From Clostridia bacterium (GTDB lineage Bacteria; Bacillota; Clostridia; Peptostreptococcales; Acidaminobacteraceae), in contig JAGYOH010000007.1 of NCBI GenBank assembly GCA_018399635.1, forward strand, positions 85,143 through 149,142: DNA of 64,000 bases, read 5' to 3'. The translations under genes were made by a program, and so were the position numbers. Below, in pieces: positions 33,822 to 42,277 of the stretch; positions within the stretch are counted from its first letter, which is position 1; each line of letters opens with the position of its first letter. A model generated the notes under the pieces. The model was not told the DNA's origin. It ran no database searches and was given only the letters and a program-made list of their open reading frames with translations.

Positions 33822-34613
33822 CAGGCTGTCCGCCACCCACTTTGCAAATCCCGATTCAATCCGCCGGAAAAGAGGCAGATCGGGGTCGTAGCTGCTTTCG
33901 TCGATGGTCCTGACGGCCAGGACGTGGATGGAGGTGCCGCTGAGAAAAGCCCCCTCAAAGCCGCCGATATCAGCTAAAGGAATATCCCCCCGGACCAGGG
34001 GGATCTTCTCCCCGGCCAGGAAAGCCAGCAGATTTCTCCGGGTGATGCCGCTCAGAATATCCTCCTCCCGGGGGGAATACACCCTCCCTTCCTTGATGAA
34101 GAAAATATTGGACCGGCTTCCCTCGGTGACGATGCCGTTATGGGTGAGGAGGGCTTCATAGATGCCCCGGGCCTCGATGAAGGCGCCGACTTTTTCCTTG
34201 TAAGACTGGTCCACCACCTTGACCAGGGGGTCCTTCCTCTGGTATTCATAGCTTTCAAGAGCCACCCCCTCCTTTTTCATGGCTTCATCGGGGTAGTGTC
34301 CCTCAAGCAGGGTGGCGGTATATTCAAGACGTCCCTTCACCAGGGTGGCCTCCAGTCGCAGATTGCAGTGATCCTCTCCCGCCCGGCGGATCAGACCCGT
34401 CAAGTCCTTGTAGAGGGTCCCGGCCTCCAGGGAGAATTCCGGCGCATGGAACCTCAGGGAGCCCTCCAGACGCTTCAGATGCTCTTCCAGATAAAGAATT
34501 TTCGAGTCGATCAGACGCATCACCTCGTAAACCCGCCGGCCGTCACCCAGCTCATCGGGCAGTTGATCCCTTCTCAGGAGCCTCCCCGAATGCAAACCGT
34601 AATCAAAGCTCAT
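33801..34613 (-). CDS. Class IV PLP aminotransferase (D-amino-acid transaminase/aminodeoxychorismate-lyase type)
   Basis: The 270-residue enzyme is of PLP fold type IV. The catalytic lysine is in VDQSYKEKVG, and the cofactor-binding segment EGSRSNIFFI is intact, as is SGTSIHVLAVRTID near the end. This family includes branched-chain and D-amino-acid aminotransferases and PabC, and the specificity cannot be chosen from sequence alone. No folate partner (pabAB) is nearby. Its last codons form part of a terminator for the convergent gene. Confidence 0.85.
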   Translation of the reverse strand: MSFDYGLHSGRLLRRDQLPDELGDGRRVYEVMRLIDSKILYLEEHLKRLEGSLRFHAPEFSLEAGTLYKDLTGLIRRAGEDHCNLRLEATLVKGRLEYTATLLEGHYPDEAMKKEGVALESYEYQRKDPLVKVVDQSYKEKVGAFIEARGIYEALLTHNGIVTEGSRSNIFFIKEGRVYSPREEDILSGITRRNLLAFLAGEKIPLVRGDIPLADIGGFEGAFLSGTSIHVLAVRTIDESSYDPDLPLFRRIESGFAKWVADSLKKTPAL

Positions 34614-34688
34614 GGACCCGTCCTCCTATTGCTTGTCATTTCATCTTCATTTTATCAAAATATTCCCCTGTTTTGGGGAATATTTTTC

Positions 34689-34717
34689 TTTACGGATAGA
34701 ACTTATGTTCGTATAAT
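34689..34717 (+). promoter_or_regulatory. LexA-type SOS box overlapping the promoter of the first Y-family polymerase
   Basis: GAACTTATGTTCG (34699-34711) matches the Gram-positive LexA/DinR box CGAACnnnnGTTCG except for the first base. It lies between a -35-like TTTACG (34689-34694) and a perfect -10 TATAAT (34712-34717), so a bound repressor would block polymerase. Confidence 0.82.
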
Positions 34718-34738
34718 GGGCTTAGAGGAGGTGTCGCC

Positions 34739-35977
34739 ATGACCCTGTATTTCCACATCGATGTCAACAGCGCCTACCTTTCCTGGGAAGCGGTATCCCG
34801 CCTTCAGCACGGGGATGCCCTGGATCTGCGGCTGATTCCCTCCGCCGTGGGGGGGGACCCCAAAAGCCGCCACGGCATCATCCTGGCCAAATCCATCCCG
34901 GCGAAAAAATACGGCATCACAACGGGAGAAACCCTCCACGAAGCCCTTGAAAAATGCCCCCATCTCCTGGTGGTTCCTCCCCGATACGGCCTCTATATGC
35001 AGGCCAGCGAAGCCATGCACCGGATTTTCCTCGAGGTCTCCCCCTATGTCCAGCGCTTTTCCATCGACGAAAGCTTCATGATGATTCCCGGGTCCGGGGT
35101 GGACTACCTCCGCCTGGGGGAGGACTTGAAGACCCGGATCCGGGAGGAACTGGGCTTCACCGTCAATATCGGCATCTCCAGCAACAAGCTCCTGGCCAAG
35201 ATGGCCTCGGATTTTTCGAAGCCCGACGCCCTCCATACCCTCTTCCCTGAGGAAATCCCCCAGAAGATGTGGCCCCTGCCCGTGGAGGACCTCTTCATGG
35301 TGGGACGGGCGACCCGGCCCAAGCTCAAGGCCCTGGGCATCCACACCATCGGCGATCTGGCCGCCACCCCCAGGAGCTACCTGGTCCACCGTCTCAAAAG
35401 CCACGGGGAGATGATCTGGGAATTCGCCCATGGCCTTGAGTCTTCAAAAATTCGCATGGACCAGAGTGCCTGGAGCAAAGGGGTGGGCAACGGGACCACC
35501 CTGCCCCGGGATATCGACAAGCCCCGGGACGCCTTCTTGTATCTCCTGGGGTTGTCGGAATCCGTGGCCCTGAGGCTTCGGCTGGGTCAAAAGCTGGCCC
35601 GGGTCATCATGATCCGCCTCAAGTCCTCGGAATTCAAAAGTTATACCCATCAGCGCACCCTGCTCTCCCCCACCGATGAAACCCCGGTCATCTACGAAAC
35701 CCTCAAATCCCTTTTCATGGAGGCCTGGCGGGGGGAATCCCTCCGGTATCTCGGCGTCCGCCTGACAGGGCTCAGCGAGCCCACCCCCTATCAGTACACC
35801 CTTTTCGACTCCCCCGAAAAGGAATCCCAAAGAGCGCTTGACCGTCAAATCGACGCCCTGAGACTCCGCTACGGCAAAAACGTCATTCAAAGAGGCGTCT
35901 TCCTTCACAAAAGAGTCAAACCCCTCATCGGAGGGGTGGGGGAAGAGGATTATCTGATGATGAGTTCTCTCTTGTAG
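34739..35977 (+). CDS. Y-family DNA polymerase (DinB/UvrX-like), SOS-regulated
   Basis: This 412-residue lesion-bypass polymerase has the Y-family catalytic sites: metal ligands in FHIDVNSAYLSWEAV and the SIDE motif in RFSIDESFMM. GISSNKLLAKMASDFSKP is the thumb-proximal family segment. Helix-hairpin-helix and little-finger domains follow. Instead of the usual Y-F-A of DinB the third residue is SAYLSW, so it is of the UvrX/ImuB-adjacent branch rather than classical Pol IV. An AGAGGAGG site precedes the ATG. A LexA-type box and TATAAT are directly upstream, making DNA-damage induction likely. It ends six bases before the convergent dinB. Confidence 0.9.
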   Translation: MTLYFHIDVNSAYLSWEAVSRLQHGDALDLRLIPSAVGGDPKSRHGIILAKSIPAKKYGITTGETLHEALEKCPHLLVVPPRYGLYMQASEAMHRIFLEVSPYVQRFSIDESFMMIPGSGVDYLRLGEDLKTRIREELGFTVNIGISSNKLLAKMASDFSKPDALHTLFPEEIPQKMWPLPVEDLFMVGRATRPKLKALGIHTIGDLAATPRSYLVHRLKSHGEMIWEFAHGLESSKIRMDQSAWSKGVGNGTTLPRDIDKPRDAFLYLLGLSESVALRLRLGQKLARVIMIRLKSSEFKSYTHQRTLLSPTDETPVIYETLKSLFMEAWRGESLRYLGVRLTGLSEPTPYQYTLFDSPEKESQRALDRQIDALRLRYGKNVIQRGVFLHKRVKPLIGGVGEEDYLMMSSLL

Positions 35978-35982
35978 TCCGG

Positions 35983-37056
35983 CTACTCCGGGGGCTTCCC
36001 CAGCTCAAAAAGGGTGTCGAAGACCAGCTGCCGGTGCTGGTTTTTCAAAAGGCCTCCGTAACTGACGCCGATCAGCCGCATCGGTTTTGCCAGAGGAATC
36101 TGCCGGATGAGATCCTCTAGAAGCGGCTCGAAAATCCTGAATTCATCCGTGGCTTCCGCAAGACTTTTCGAGCGGGTGATCTGGGTGAAGTCATCGAATT
36201 TGACCTTCAGGGTGAGGGTTCTGGCCAGAAGCCCCTTGCCCTTGAGATCCCGGGTGACCTCCTCGAAATAAGCCCGGGCGACTTCCCTCAGGGCGGCCTC
36301 CCCCCGGACATTGTCGGTCAGGGTCCGTTCCGTCCCCAGGGATTTGCGCTCGTGAAGGGGAACCACCTCCCGGAGGTCCCGCCCCCGGATCCGTTCATAA
36401 ATCTCCCTCCCGCCGCTTCCCAGAAGATTTTCAAGGGTCCTCAGGTCGTAGGCCAGCAGGTCTTCCACGGTGTGGACCCCGATGGCGTAGAGCCTCCCCG
36501 CGGACTTTTCTCCAAGACCGTGGATCTTCCTGATATCAAGGGGCTTGAGAATCTCCGGAATCTCCGCCTCCGTGATTTCCTTGAGGCCGTCCGGCTTGTT
36601 CCAGTCGCTGCCCAGCTTGGCCAGAAACTTGTTGTAGGAAATGCCCACGGAAACCGTCAGACCCGTCACCGCCTTCACCCGGGCCTTGATGGCCCTGGCC
36701 ACCACCCCCGGGGATTGGTAGAGACCCGTGATATCCAGGTAGGCCTCATCGATGGAGACCTTTTCAAGCTGGTCGGTGAAGGTCTCCAGGACCTGGAAAA
36801 CCTGGGCTGAAACCTCCTGGTACCGCTCCCGTCTTCCCGGCAGATAAATGCCGCCGGGGCAGAGCTTCTTCGCCTGAAAAAGAGGCATGGCGGAGTGGAC
36901 CCCGAATTTTCTGGCCTCGTAGTTGCAGGTGGTGACCACCCCCCTGTCAGAGGTCCCACCCACGATCACCGGCCTTCCCTTGAGGGATGGATCGTCCCTC
37001 TCCTCCACCGCCGCATAAAAAGCGTCCACGTCCACATGGATGATCTTTCTAATCAA
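35983..37056 (-). CDS. dinB: DNA polymerase IV
   Basis: The 357-residue protein is a classical DinB: IIHVDVDAFYAAVEERDDPSL, VSIDEAYLDITG (SIDE motif), SVGISYNKFLAKLGSDWNKPDG and GLGEKSAGRLYAIGVHTV (helix-hairpin-helix). It makes short error-prone patches across damaged DNA. A possible beta-clamp motif near the C-terminus, QLVFDTLF, is of the QLxLF type. The likely start is a TTG at 37056, which overlaps the upstream DUF2007 gene. The convergent gene encodes a second Y-family polymerase, with only five bases between them. Confidence 0.93.
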   Translation of the reverse strand: MIRKIIHVDVDAFYAAVEERDDPSLKGRPVIVGGTSDRGVVTTCNYEARKFGVHSAMPLFQAKKLCPGGIYLPGRRERYQEVSAQVFQVLETFTDQLEKVSIDEAYLDITGLYQSPGVVARAIKARVKAVTGLTVSVGISYNKFLAKLGSDWNKPDGLKEITEAEIPEILKPLDIRKIHGLGEKSAGRLYAIGVHTVEDLLAYDLRTLENLLGSGGREIYERIRGRDLREVVPLHERKSLGTERTLTDNVRGEAALREVARAYFEEVTRDLKGKGLLARTLTLKVKFDDFTQITRSKSLAEATDEFRIFEPLLEDLIRQIPLAKPMRLIGVSYGGLLKNQHRQLVFDTLFELGKPPE

Positions 37057-37264
37057 AGTAGGCCACAGCCTTTGCCGCTTCGGGATAGTCTTCCTCCCGA
37101 ACAAAAATATCATAACCGGAAAGGGAATGTCCGGCGTAGATTCTGGAAACCTCTCCCCAGCCCTGGGCCTGGAAATAGGCGTCGATGCCTTCGTTTCTCA
37201 GAAAATCCACGACACTTTGAGCCAGGTATTCCTCCGGGACGTTCTTGACCTTTTTCACCTTCAT
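37049..37264 (-). CDS. DUF2007-type small protein
   Basis: A 71-residue soluble protein with the DUF2007 pattern: SVVDFLRNEGIDAYFQAQGWGE, SGYDIFVREEDYPEAAKAVAYF. These proteins are predicted nucleotide- or signal-binding modules, and no function is established. ATG at 37264 follows GGAGG. It overlaps the probable TTG start of dinB, so the two are coupled, which may mean that it is co-regulated with the polymerase. Confidence 0.75.
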   Translation of the reverse strand: MKVKKVKNVPEEYLAQSVVDFLRNEGIDAYFQAQGWGEVSRIYAGHSLSGYDIFVREEDYPEAAKAVAYFD

Positions 37265-37302
37265 CTTCCTCGACCTCCCTTCCCCTACAGTATACCCCAA
37301 CA

Positions 37303-37330
37303 AAAGAGACCGGAAAACTCCGGTCTCTTT
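37303..37330 (-). terminator. Intrinsic terminator of the creatininase operon
   Basis: AAAGAGACCGGA and TCCGGTCTCTTT form a 12-base stem with a four-base loop. On the minus strand the run TTTTGTTG follows it, right after the creatininase stop. Confidence 0.8.
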
Positions 37331-37335
37331 CGTCT

Positions 37336-38094
37336 CTATTCCAGGGCTGTCACGGCCCTGTGAATCACCTCGAGGGTTTCATTGAAAAAAATTTCCCCCA
37401 GGGCCTCCGTAGCCCGGGTAGGGTCTCCGATGACTCCTGCCGGGGAGACTCCGGTGATGCCCTCCTGAAACATTTTTTTGACAAAGGCCTCATCGGGCAC
37501 ACCGGTATAGCCCGGCTCCGCCCGGTCCATCCTCACCATCTCCGGTGCGAGGTAGAGCATCAAAGAGGTTTCGAAGGCGCAGGCATGTCCCCCGCAGCTG
37601 CCCCTGGGCAGCCGGTGGTCCGCTTCAAATTTCGCCATCAGATGGATCATGGTTTTCAAATCAAAGGGGCTGGTGAACCGGTCCGAGGGATACCTCTTCT
37701 GAAAGGCCTGGGCCATTTCGGCCGAAAAGGCCATGTTTCCCCCATGGGAGGGCAGGAAAACAAACCGGTCAAAGCCGTGGCTCCGATAGCCGGACACATA
37801 ATCCTCCAGAATCATTTTCATAGTTTCAGGCCTGAGGGACAGGGTCCCGGGCAGCTTGAGATGATGGTCTGATAGCCCTGGAACAACAGGGGGCGCCACG
37901 TAGGTTTTCCCCAGTCTCCTGGCCAGACCCCCGGCCAGGCCCATGCCGATCACCTCGTCGGTGGCCTCTGCCAGATGAGGACCGTGCTGCTCCGTGGCCC
38001 CCAGGACAATGATGACCCTGCGGTAGCCCGCTTCTATTCCCCGGGCGATTTCAGGCCAGGTGAGATGCTTGAGAAAGACCTCCTCCCCCTTCAT
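37336..38094 (-). CDS. Creatininase family amidohydrolase
   Basis: The 252-residue protein is a creatinine amidohydrolase fold metalloenzyme. Metal and catalytic residues lie in ATEQHGPHLAEATDE, PSHGGNMAFSAE and GGHACAFETSLML. The family includes creatininase, dehydratases in riboflavin and cofactor biosynthesis, and peptide modification enzymes such as MftE, so the substrate is unclear. It overlaps the upstream RidA-like gene by four bases, so these two are one functional unit, perhaps breakdown of a nitrogen compound that yields an imine. Confidence 0.85.
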   Translation of the reverse strand: MKGEEVFLKHLTWPEIARGIEAGYRRVIIVLGATEQHGPHLAEATDEVIGMGLAGGLARRLGKTYVAPPVVPGLSDHHLKLPGTLSLRPETMKMILEDYVSGYRSHGFDRFVFLPSHGGNMAFSAEMAQAFQKRYPSDRFTSPFDLKTMIHLMAKFEADHRLPRGSCGGHACAFETSLMLYLAPEMVRMDRAEPGYTGVPDEAFVKKMFQEGITGVSPAGVIGDPTRATEALGEIFFNETLEVIHRAVTALE

Positions 38095-38555
38095 GGCCTG
38101 ATCCTCACGATCAACTCGATCTCAACGGGAATGTTCAGGGGCAGGACACTGGTGCCTATGGCGGAACGGGCGTGCTTTCCCCCGTCGCCGAAGACCGCCA
38201 CCAGCAGATCCGAGGCCCCGTTGATGACCCTGGGCTGCTCGTAGAAATCCCCATCGCTGGCGACAAAACCCAGCAGCTTGACAATCTGCTCCACCCGGTC
38301 CAGATCACCCAGATGGTGTCTGAGTGCGCTGATATGATTGATGACGGCAATTCTTGCCGCCTCGTAGCCCTCCTCCACGGTAAGGTCTTTGCCGAGTCTG
38401 CCCCGGTAAAGGACCTTCCCGGCCACGATGGGTCCCGAACCTGAAAGGTAGAGCAGACGGCCATCGGTCTGGATGCTCACGTAATTGGCTATCGGCGGGG
38501 TCATCTCCGGCAGCTTGATGCCCAATTCTTCAAGACGCTTGTCGATCATGCCCAT
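38091..38555 (-). CDS. RidA family protein, longer subgroup
   Basis: The 154-residue protein belongs to the longer YjgF/RidA-like subgroup (about 150 residues) with YVSIQTDGRLLYLSGSGPIVAGKVLYRGRLG and the C-terminal GTSVLPLNIPVEIELIVRI. The strict RidA catalytic arginine context is changed (ARSAIGTSVLP), so it may not be an enamine deaminase of the classical kind. It is coupled to a creatininase-type hydrolase. ATG at 38555 has GGAGG seven bases upstream. Confidence 0.82.
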   Translation of the reverse strand: MGMIDKRLEELGIKLPEMTPPIANYVSIQTDGRLLYLSGSGPIVAGKVLYRGRLGKDLTVEEGYEAARIAVINHISALRHHLGDLDRVEQIVKLLGFVASDGDFYEQPRVINGASDLLVAVFGDGGKHARSAIGTSVLPLNIPVEIELIVRIRP

Positions 38556-38581
38556 TGTCAATCCTCCTCAATTTCACACAC

Positions 38582-40498
38582 TCACTGCAAGTTCCTGCCC
38601 TTGCTTATGATTTCTTCCTTGAGTTTCTCGATGAAGGTCTCGATGGTGGAAGAACCCTCTTCTCCCCGGTCCCGGCTTCTCACGGAGATTTCCCCGGATT
38701 CCACCTCTTTGTCTCCTACAACCAGCATGTAAGGCACCTTGTGGACCTGGGCCTCCCGGATCTTGTACCCGACCTTTTCACTGCGCATGTCCACGGCCAC
38801 CCGGAGACCGGCCTGGTAGAGCTGCTTTTCGATGCCCTTGGCGAAGTCCTGATGCCGGTCCGCCACAGGAATGACCTTGACCTGCTCGGGGGCGATCCAC
38901 AGGGGGAATTTACCGGCGAAATGCTCGATCAGGATGCCGATGAACCGTTCAACCGAGCCATAGACCACCCGGTGGATGACGATGGGCTTGTGCTTTTCGC
39001 CGTCCTTGCCGATGTAGTTGAGGTCGAACTGCTGGGGCAGCTGCATGTCCAGCTGGATGGTGCCGCACTGCCAGCTGCGACCGATGGCGTCCTCCAAGTG
39101 AAAATCGATTTTGGGACCGTAGAAGGCCCCGTCACCGGGATTGACCTTGTAGTCGATCCCCATTTCCTCCAGGGCCGCCTCAAGCATGGCCTCGGCATGG
39201 TCCCAGTCCTCCTGGGAACCCATGGATTTTTCCGGCTTGGTGCTCAGCTCCACATGGTAGGGGAAGCCGAAGGTGGCGTAGACCTCGTCAAAAAGTCTGG
39301 CCACTCCCATGATTTCATCCTTGATCTGCTCCGGCAGCATGAAGATGTGGGCGTCGTCCTGGGTGAAGGCCCGCACCCGCATCAGACCGTGAAGGGCTCC
39401 AGAGAGCTCGTGGCGGTGGACCCGGCCGATTTCACCCATGCGAATGGGCAGGTCTCTGTAGGACTTGATGCTCTGATTGTAGACCAGCATGCCTCCCGGA
39501 CAGTTCATGGGCTTGATGGCGTAATCCTCGTCGTCGATTTTCAGGGTGTACATGTTTTCCCGGTAATGGTACCAGTGACCGGAGGTTTCCCACAGCTGGC
39601 GGTTCAGGATGATGGGGGTTTCGATTTCCACATAACCCTCTCGTTCGTGAAGTTCACGCCAGTATTTGAGCAGTTCGTTTTTCAGCACCGTCCCCTTGGG
39701 CAGAAAGAAGGGGAAACCGGGACCTTCGTCCAGGAGGGCGAAGAGCTCCAGCTCTTTTCCCAGCTTGCGGTGGTCTCTTTTCTTCGCTTCCTCCAGGCGC
39801 TCGAGGTAGTCGGTCAGCAGGGAGCTTTTGGGGAAGGAGGTGCCGTAGATTCTTTGAAGCATTTTTTTCTTTTCATCCCCCCGCCAGTAGGCCCCGGCCA
39901 GACTGAGGAGCTTGATGGATTTCACCTTGCCGGTGCTGGGCACGTGGTGGCCGGCGCACAGGTCCACGAATTCTCCCTGCTGGTAGAAGGAGATTTTCTC
40001 GTCCTCCGGCAGGTCCGAAATCAGTTCCACCTTGTAGGATTCCCCCCGCTTCGCCATGAAGGCCAGAGCCTCTTCCCGGGGGAGTTCAAAACGGTGGAGT
40101 TGGAGATCCTCCTTGATGATCTGCTTCATTTCGGCTTCAATGAGTTCAAGATCCTCCGGGGTGAAGACATGGTCGGAATCGATATCGTAGTAGAATCCGT
40201 CCTTGATGGCCGGACCGATGGCCAGCTGTGTTCCCGGAAAGAGGCGTTGCACCGCCTGGGCCATGATATGGGAACTGGTGTGTCGGAAGGCATGCCTGCC
40301 CTCTTCATCCTCAAAGGTGAAGATGCCCACCGTCGCATCCCCGGTCAGGACATGGGAAAGATCCACCTCCTCGCCGTTGACCTCCCCGACGATGGCCTCC
40401 TTGTAGAGTCTGCCGCTGATATCCTTGGTCACTTCCAGTAAAGTGATCCCCGGTTCATATTGTCTTACTGATCCATCCTTCAATGTCACGTTGATCAT
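38582..40498 (-). CDS. thrS: Threonyl-tRNA synthetase
   Basis: This 638-residue class II enzyme charges tRNA-Thr. It has an N-terminal TGS domain (MINVTLKDGSVRQYEPGITLL), the editing domain with HTSSHIMAQAVQRLFPG, the catalytic core (YWRELHEREGYVEIETP, MRVRAFTQDDAHIFM) and the anticodon-binding end (QVKVIPVADRHQDFAKGI). The ATG at 40498 has AAGGAG eight bases upstream. Unlike leuS and valS it has no T-box. Instead an IS200/IS605 element lies from about 19 bases upstream of the ATG, so its expression may depend on transcription from the element. Confidence 0.95.
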   Translation of the reverse strand: MINVTLKDGSVRQYEPGITLLEVTKDISGRLYKEAIVGEVNGEEVDLSHVLTGDATVGIFTFEDEEGRHAFRHTSSHIMAQAVQRLFPGTQLAIGPAIKDGFYYDIDSDHVFTPEDLELIEAEMKQIIKEDLQLHRFELPREEALAFMAKRGESYKVELISDLPEDEKISFYQQGEFVDLCAGHHVPSTGKVKSIKLLSLAGAYWRGDEKKKMLQRIYGTSFPKSSLLTDYLERLEEAKKRDHRKLGKELELFALLDEGPGFPFFLPKGTVLKNELLKYWRELHEREGYVEIETPIILNRQLWETSGHWYHYRENMYTLKIDDEDYAIKPMNCPGGMLVYNQSIKSYRDLPIRMGEIGRVHRHELSGALHGLMRVRAFTQDDAHIFMLPEQIKDEIMGVARLFDEVYATFGFPYHVELSTKPEKSMGSQEDWDHAEAMLEAALEEMGIDYKVNPGDGAFYGPKIDFHLEDAIGRSWQCGTIQLDMQLPQQFDLNYIGKDGEKHKPIVIHRVVYGSVERFIGILIEHFAGKFPLWIAPEQVKVIPVADRHQDFAKGIEKQLYQAGLRVAVDMRSEKVGYKIREAQVHKVPYMLVVGDKEVESGEISVRSRDRGEEGSSTIETFIEKLKEEIISKGRNLQ

Positions 40499-40516
40499 TT
40501 GATTCACTCCTTGTTT

Positions 40517-40556
40517 GTGAACTACCCCCACTTGTAGAAGTGGGAGCTTCCTGGTC
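40517..40556 (-). repeat. Right-end hairpin of the IS element, identical to the end of the window
   Basis: These 40 bases are repeated exactly at 63961-64000. They contain the hairpin recognised by TnpA and probably the 3' part of the TnpB guide RNA scaffold. Identity over 40 bases indicates recent or active copies. Confidence 0.9.
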
Positions 40557-40621
40557 AATATCCCTAACGGAACAAGTTTACCCAGGCTCATAAGGTCGCA
40601 CCGACCTCGATAGTACCAAAA

Positions 40622-41695
40622 CTATATAGCTAGTTTCAGTAGGTTTTTAGCCGCATTGATATCTCTATCGTGGACTATGCCACACTGAGGGCATGTCCAT
40701 TCCCGAAGGGCTAAGTTCTTTACCTCGGGGTTCTTGTAGCCACATTCTGAACACAGTTGGGAACTAGCATAGTTGGCAGGGGCGATCACGAGTTCTCTAC
40801 CATACCACTGAGACTTGTACGCCAACATTTCTCTGAATGTACTCCATGAGACTTCGGATATTGCTTTGGCTGACTTATGATGCTTCATCATGTTCTTCAC
40901 CCTTAGGTCCTCGATCACTATCGCTTGGTTTTCGCGAATGATCTGAGTACTGACCTTTTGTAGAAAATCACGACGTTGGTTGGAAATCTTCTCATGCATC
41001 TTTGCAACCCTTAGGCGAGCTCTAGCTCTGTTTCGACTACCCTTTGTCTTTCGCGAGAGATCCTTTTGGAGCTTGGCCAATCGCTTCTCAGATTTTCTGA
41101 GCCACTTGGGGTTTTCGTAGACTTTTCCATCAGAACAGATTGCAAAATTCTTTATTCCGACATCAATGCCTACTTGATGACCTGACTCAGGAAGATTTTC
41201 AATCTCGGTTTCTACGAGAACAGAGACAAAGTACTTGCCCGAAGGGGTCTTGGAAATCGTGCATGACTTGATTTTACCTTCAAAGTCTCTGTGCTTTTTT
41301 ACTTTGACAAGTGTTTTGAGTTTAGGCAATTTAATACGGTCATCATCAAAATACACGGTGCCATTTTGATTGTTCGTCGTATAGGAAAAATGGTTGTCTT
41401 TCTTTGACTTGAACTTTGGAAATCCCACAGATAGGTCTCTAAAGAAATTCCTAAATGCCTTTTGTAGATTGAGCTGAGTATTGGCCAGCGCCAAACTATC
41501 CACCTCTTTGAGCCACTCGTACTCCTCTTTGTACTGCGCAGGAGTATTATTGAGCATCATCCCTGTTTTCTTGTAATGCTCGATCTTATCGGCAAGCATC
41601 TTGTTGTAGATGAACCGTACGCAGCCGAAGTTCTTGGCAAAGAATGTCGTCTGTTCTTTATTTGGGTAAATACGATATTTATAGGCACGTTTCAC
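40622..41695 (-). CDS. tnpB: TnpB, RNA-guided endonuclease of an IS605 element
   Basis: The 357-residue protein keeps all TnpB features: an N-terminal helical domain, RuvC motif [12 protein letters not shown] (D178), motif [10 protein letters not shown] (E262), a zinc finger with C315, C318, C335 and C338, and motif [14 protein letters not shown] (D343/D345). TnpB is known to cut DNA guided by an omega-RNA that ends in the flank of the element, next to a target-adjacent motif. Here the guide would be the sequence just outside 40517, namely the thrS ribosome-site region. The base composition is more AT-rich than the neighbours, consistent with transfer. It follows tnpA by four bases. Confidence 0.93.
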   Translation of the reverse strand: MKRAYKYRIYPNKEQTTFFAKNFGCVRFIYNKMLADKIEHYKKTGMMLNNTPAQYKEEYEWLKEVDSLALANTQLNLQKAFRNFFRDLSVGFPKFKSKKDNHFSYTTNNQNGTVYFDDDRIKLPKLKTLVKVKKHRDFEGKIKSCTISKTPSGKYFVSVLVETEIENLPESGHQVGIDVGIKNFAICSDGKVYENPKWLRKSEKRLAKLQKDLSRKTKGSRNRARARLRVAKMHEKISNQRRDFLQKVSTQIIRENQAIVIEDLRVKNMMKHHKSAKAISEVSWSTFREMLAYKSQWYGRELVIAPANYASSQLCSECGYKNPEVKNLALREWTCPQCGIVHDRDINAAKNLLKLAI

Positions 41696-41699
41696 GGAA

Positions 41700-42104
41700 T
41701 CATCTCACTTTTTGACCTTGACTTTCAATGTACTGCCTGACAATTTCAATGGGAGCACCACCAGTAGTTAGCAGGCAGTAACTCTTGCTCCAGAAAAACT
41801 CTTTCCATAGATTTTTACGGATTTGAGGAAACTCTTTCTTAATCAACCGACTACTGGCACTTTTGTAAGCATTCAGGAACTTCGAGATTTCCGAATGAGG
41901 TTGTGCCCTAAAAAGTACATGAATGTGGTCCTGGTCGTGATGCCATTCTTCAAGTGTGATTTTATACCGTGGTGAAATATACTCGAAGATTTCTTCAAGT
42001 CTCTCAGATATTGTAGAGGTAATGACTTCTCTCCGGTATTTCACAACAAGAATCAAGTGATAATTGAGCATGTACACTGAATGGTTATTTGTATCTAAAT
42101 TCAT
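41700..42104 (-). CDS. tnpA: IS200-type Y1 transposase TnpA
   Basis: A 134-residue HUH single-strand transposase. The HUH pair is HIH (residues 60 and 62) in [10 protein letters not shown] and the catalytic tyrosine is Y125 in [10 protein letters not shown]. These enzymes excise and insert single-stranded DNA at hairpin ends. ATG at 42104 behind GAGGTG is preferred to the longer frame from 42134. The gene is intact, so the element may be able to move. Confidence 0.94.
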   Translation of the reverse strand: MNLDTNNHSVYMLNYHLILVVKYRREVITSTISERLEEIFEYISPRYKITLEEWHHDQDHIHVLFRAQPHSEISKFLNAYKSASSRLIKKEFPQIRKNLWKEFFWSKSYCLLTTGGAPIEIVRQYIESQGQKVR

Positions 42105-42277
42105 TGGTATCACCTCAATTGTATCATACATCACTGAATAAATATGTCAAATAATGTCACTTTTGGTCAAAACTATCCATCCCCACCCTACGCTCTCGCT
42201 AAAGCGAGCAAGGTGGCTTAGAGGGTGGGGAATTCCGCTTGTTTGTTAAAATTCATGAAAGTGACATCGGGTGAGCC

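Larger units (their letters stand above)
40517..42244 (-). mobile_element. IS200/IS605-family insertion sequence with TnpA and TnpB
   Basis: The element holds two genes on the minus strand, a Y1 transposase (tnpA) and the RNA-guided nuclease tnpB, four bases apart. Its right end (minus strand) finishes GTTCAC at 40517 and carries a hairpin (CCCACTT/AAGTGGG, 40527-40544). The left end near 42244 has nested palindromes (CCCCACCCT at 42181-42189 with AGGGTGGGG at 42222-42230, and CTCGCT/AGCGAG inside). The left boundary is inferred from the similarity of TTTAAC to the terminal TTCAC. No target duplication is expected for this family. It sits between divergent thrS and a MATE gene. Confidence 0.85.

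Noticed and set aside
38555..40441. 628-residue plus-strand open frame opposite thrS
   Set aside because: It is the mirror of a highly conserved synthetase gene, has no ribosome site or domain, and its composition is that of a codon shadow.
40505..42252. Target-site duplication around the IS element (ACAAACAAG near both ends)
   Set aside because: Elements of this family do not duplicate the target. Because the second copy also ends at GTTCAC, the shared bases lie outside one end and inside the other, so they are best taken as chance or as part of the left end.
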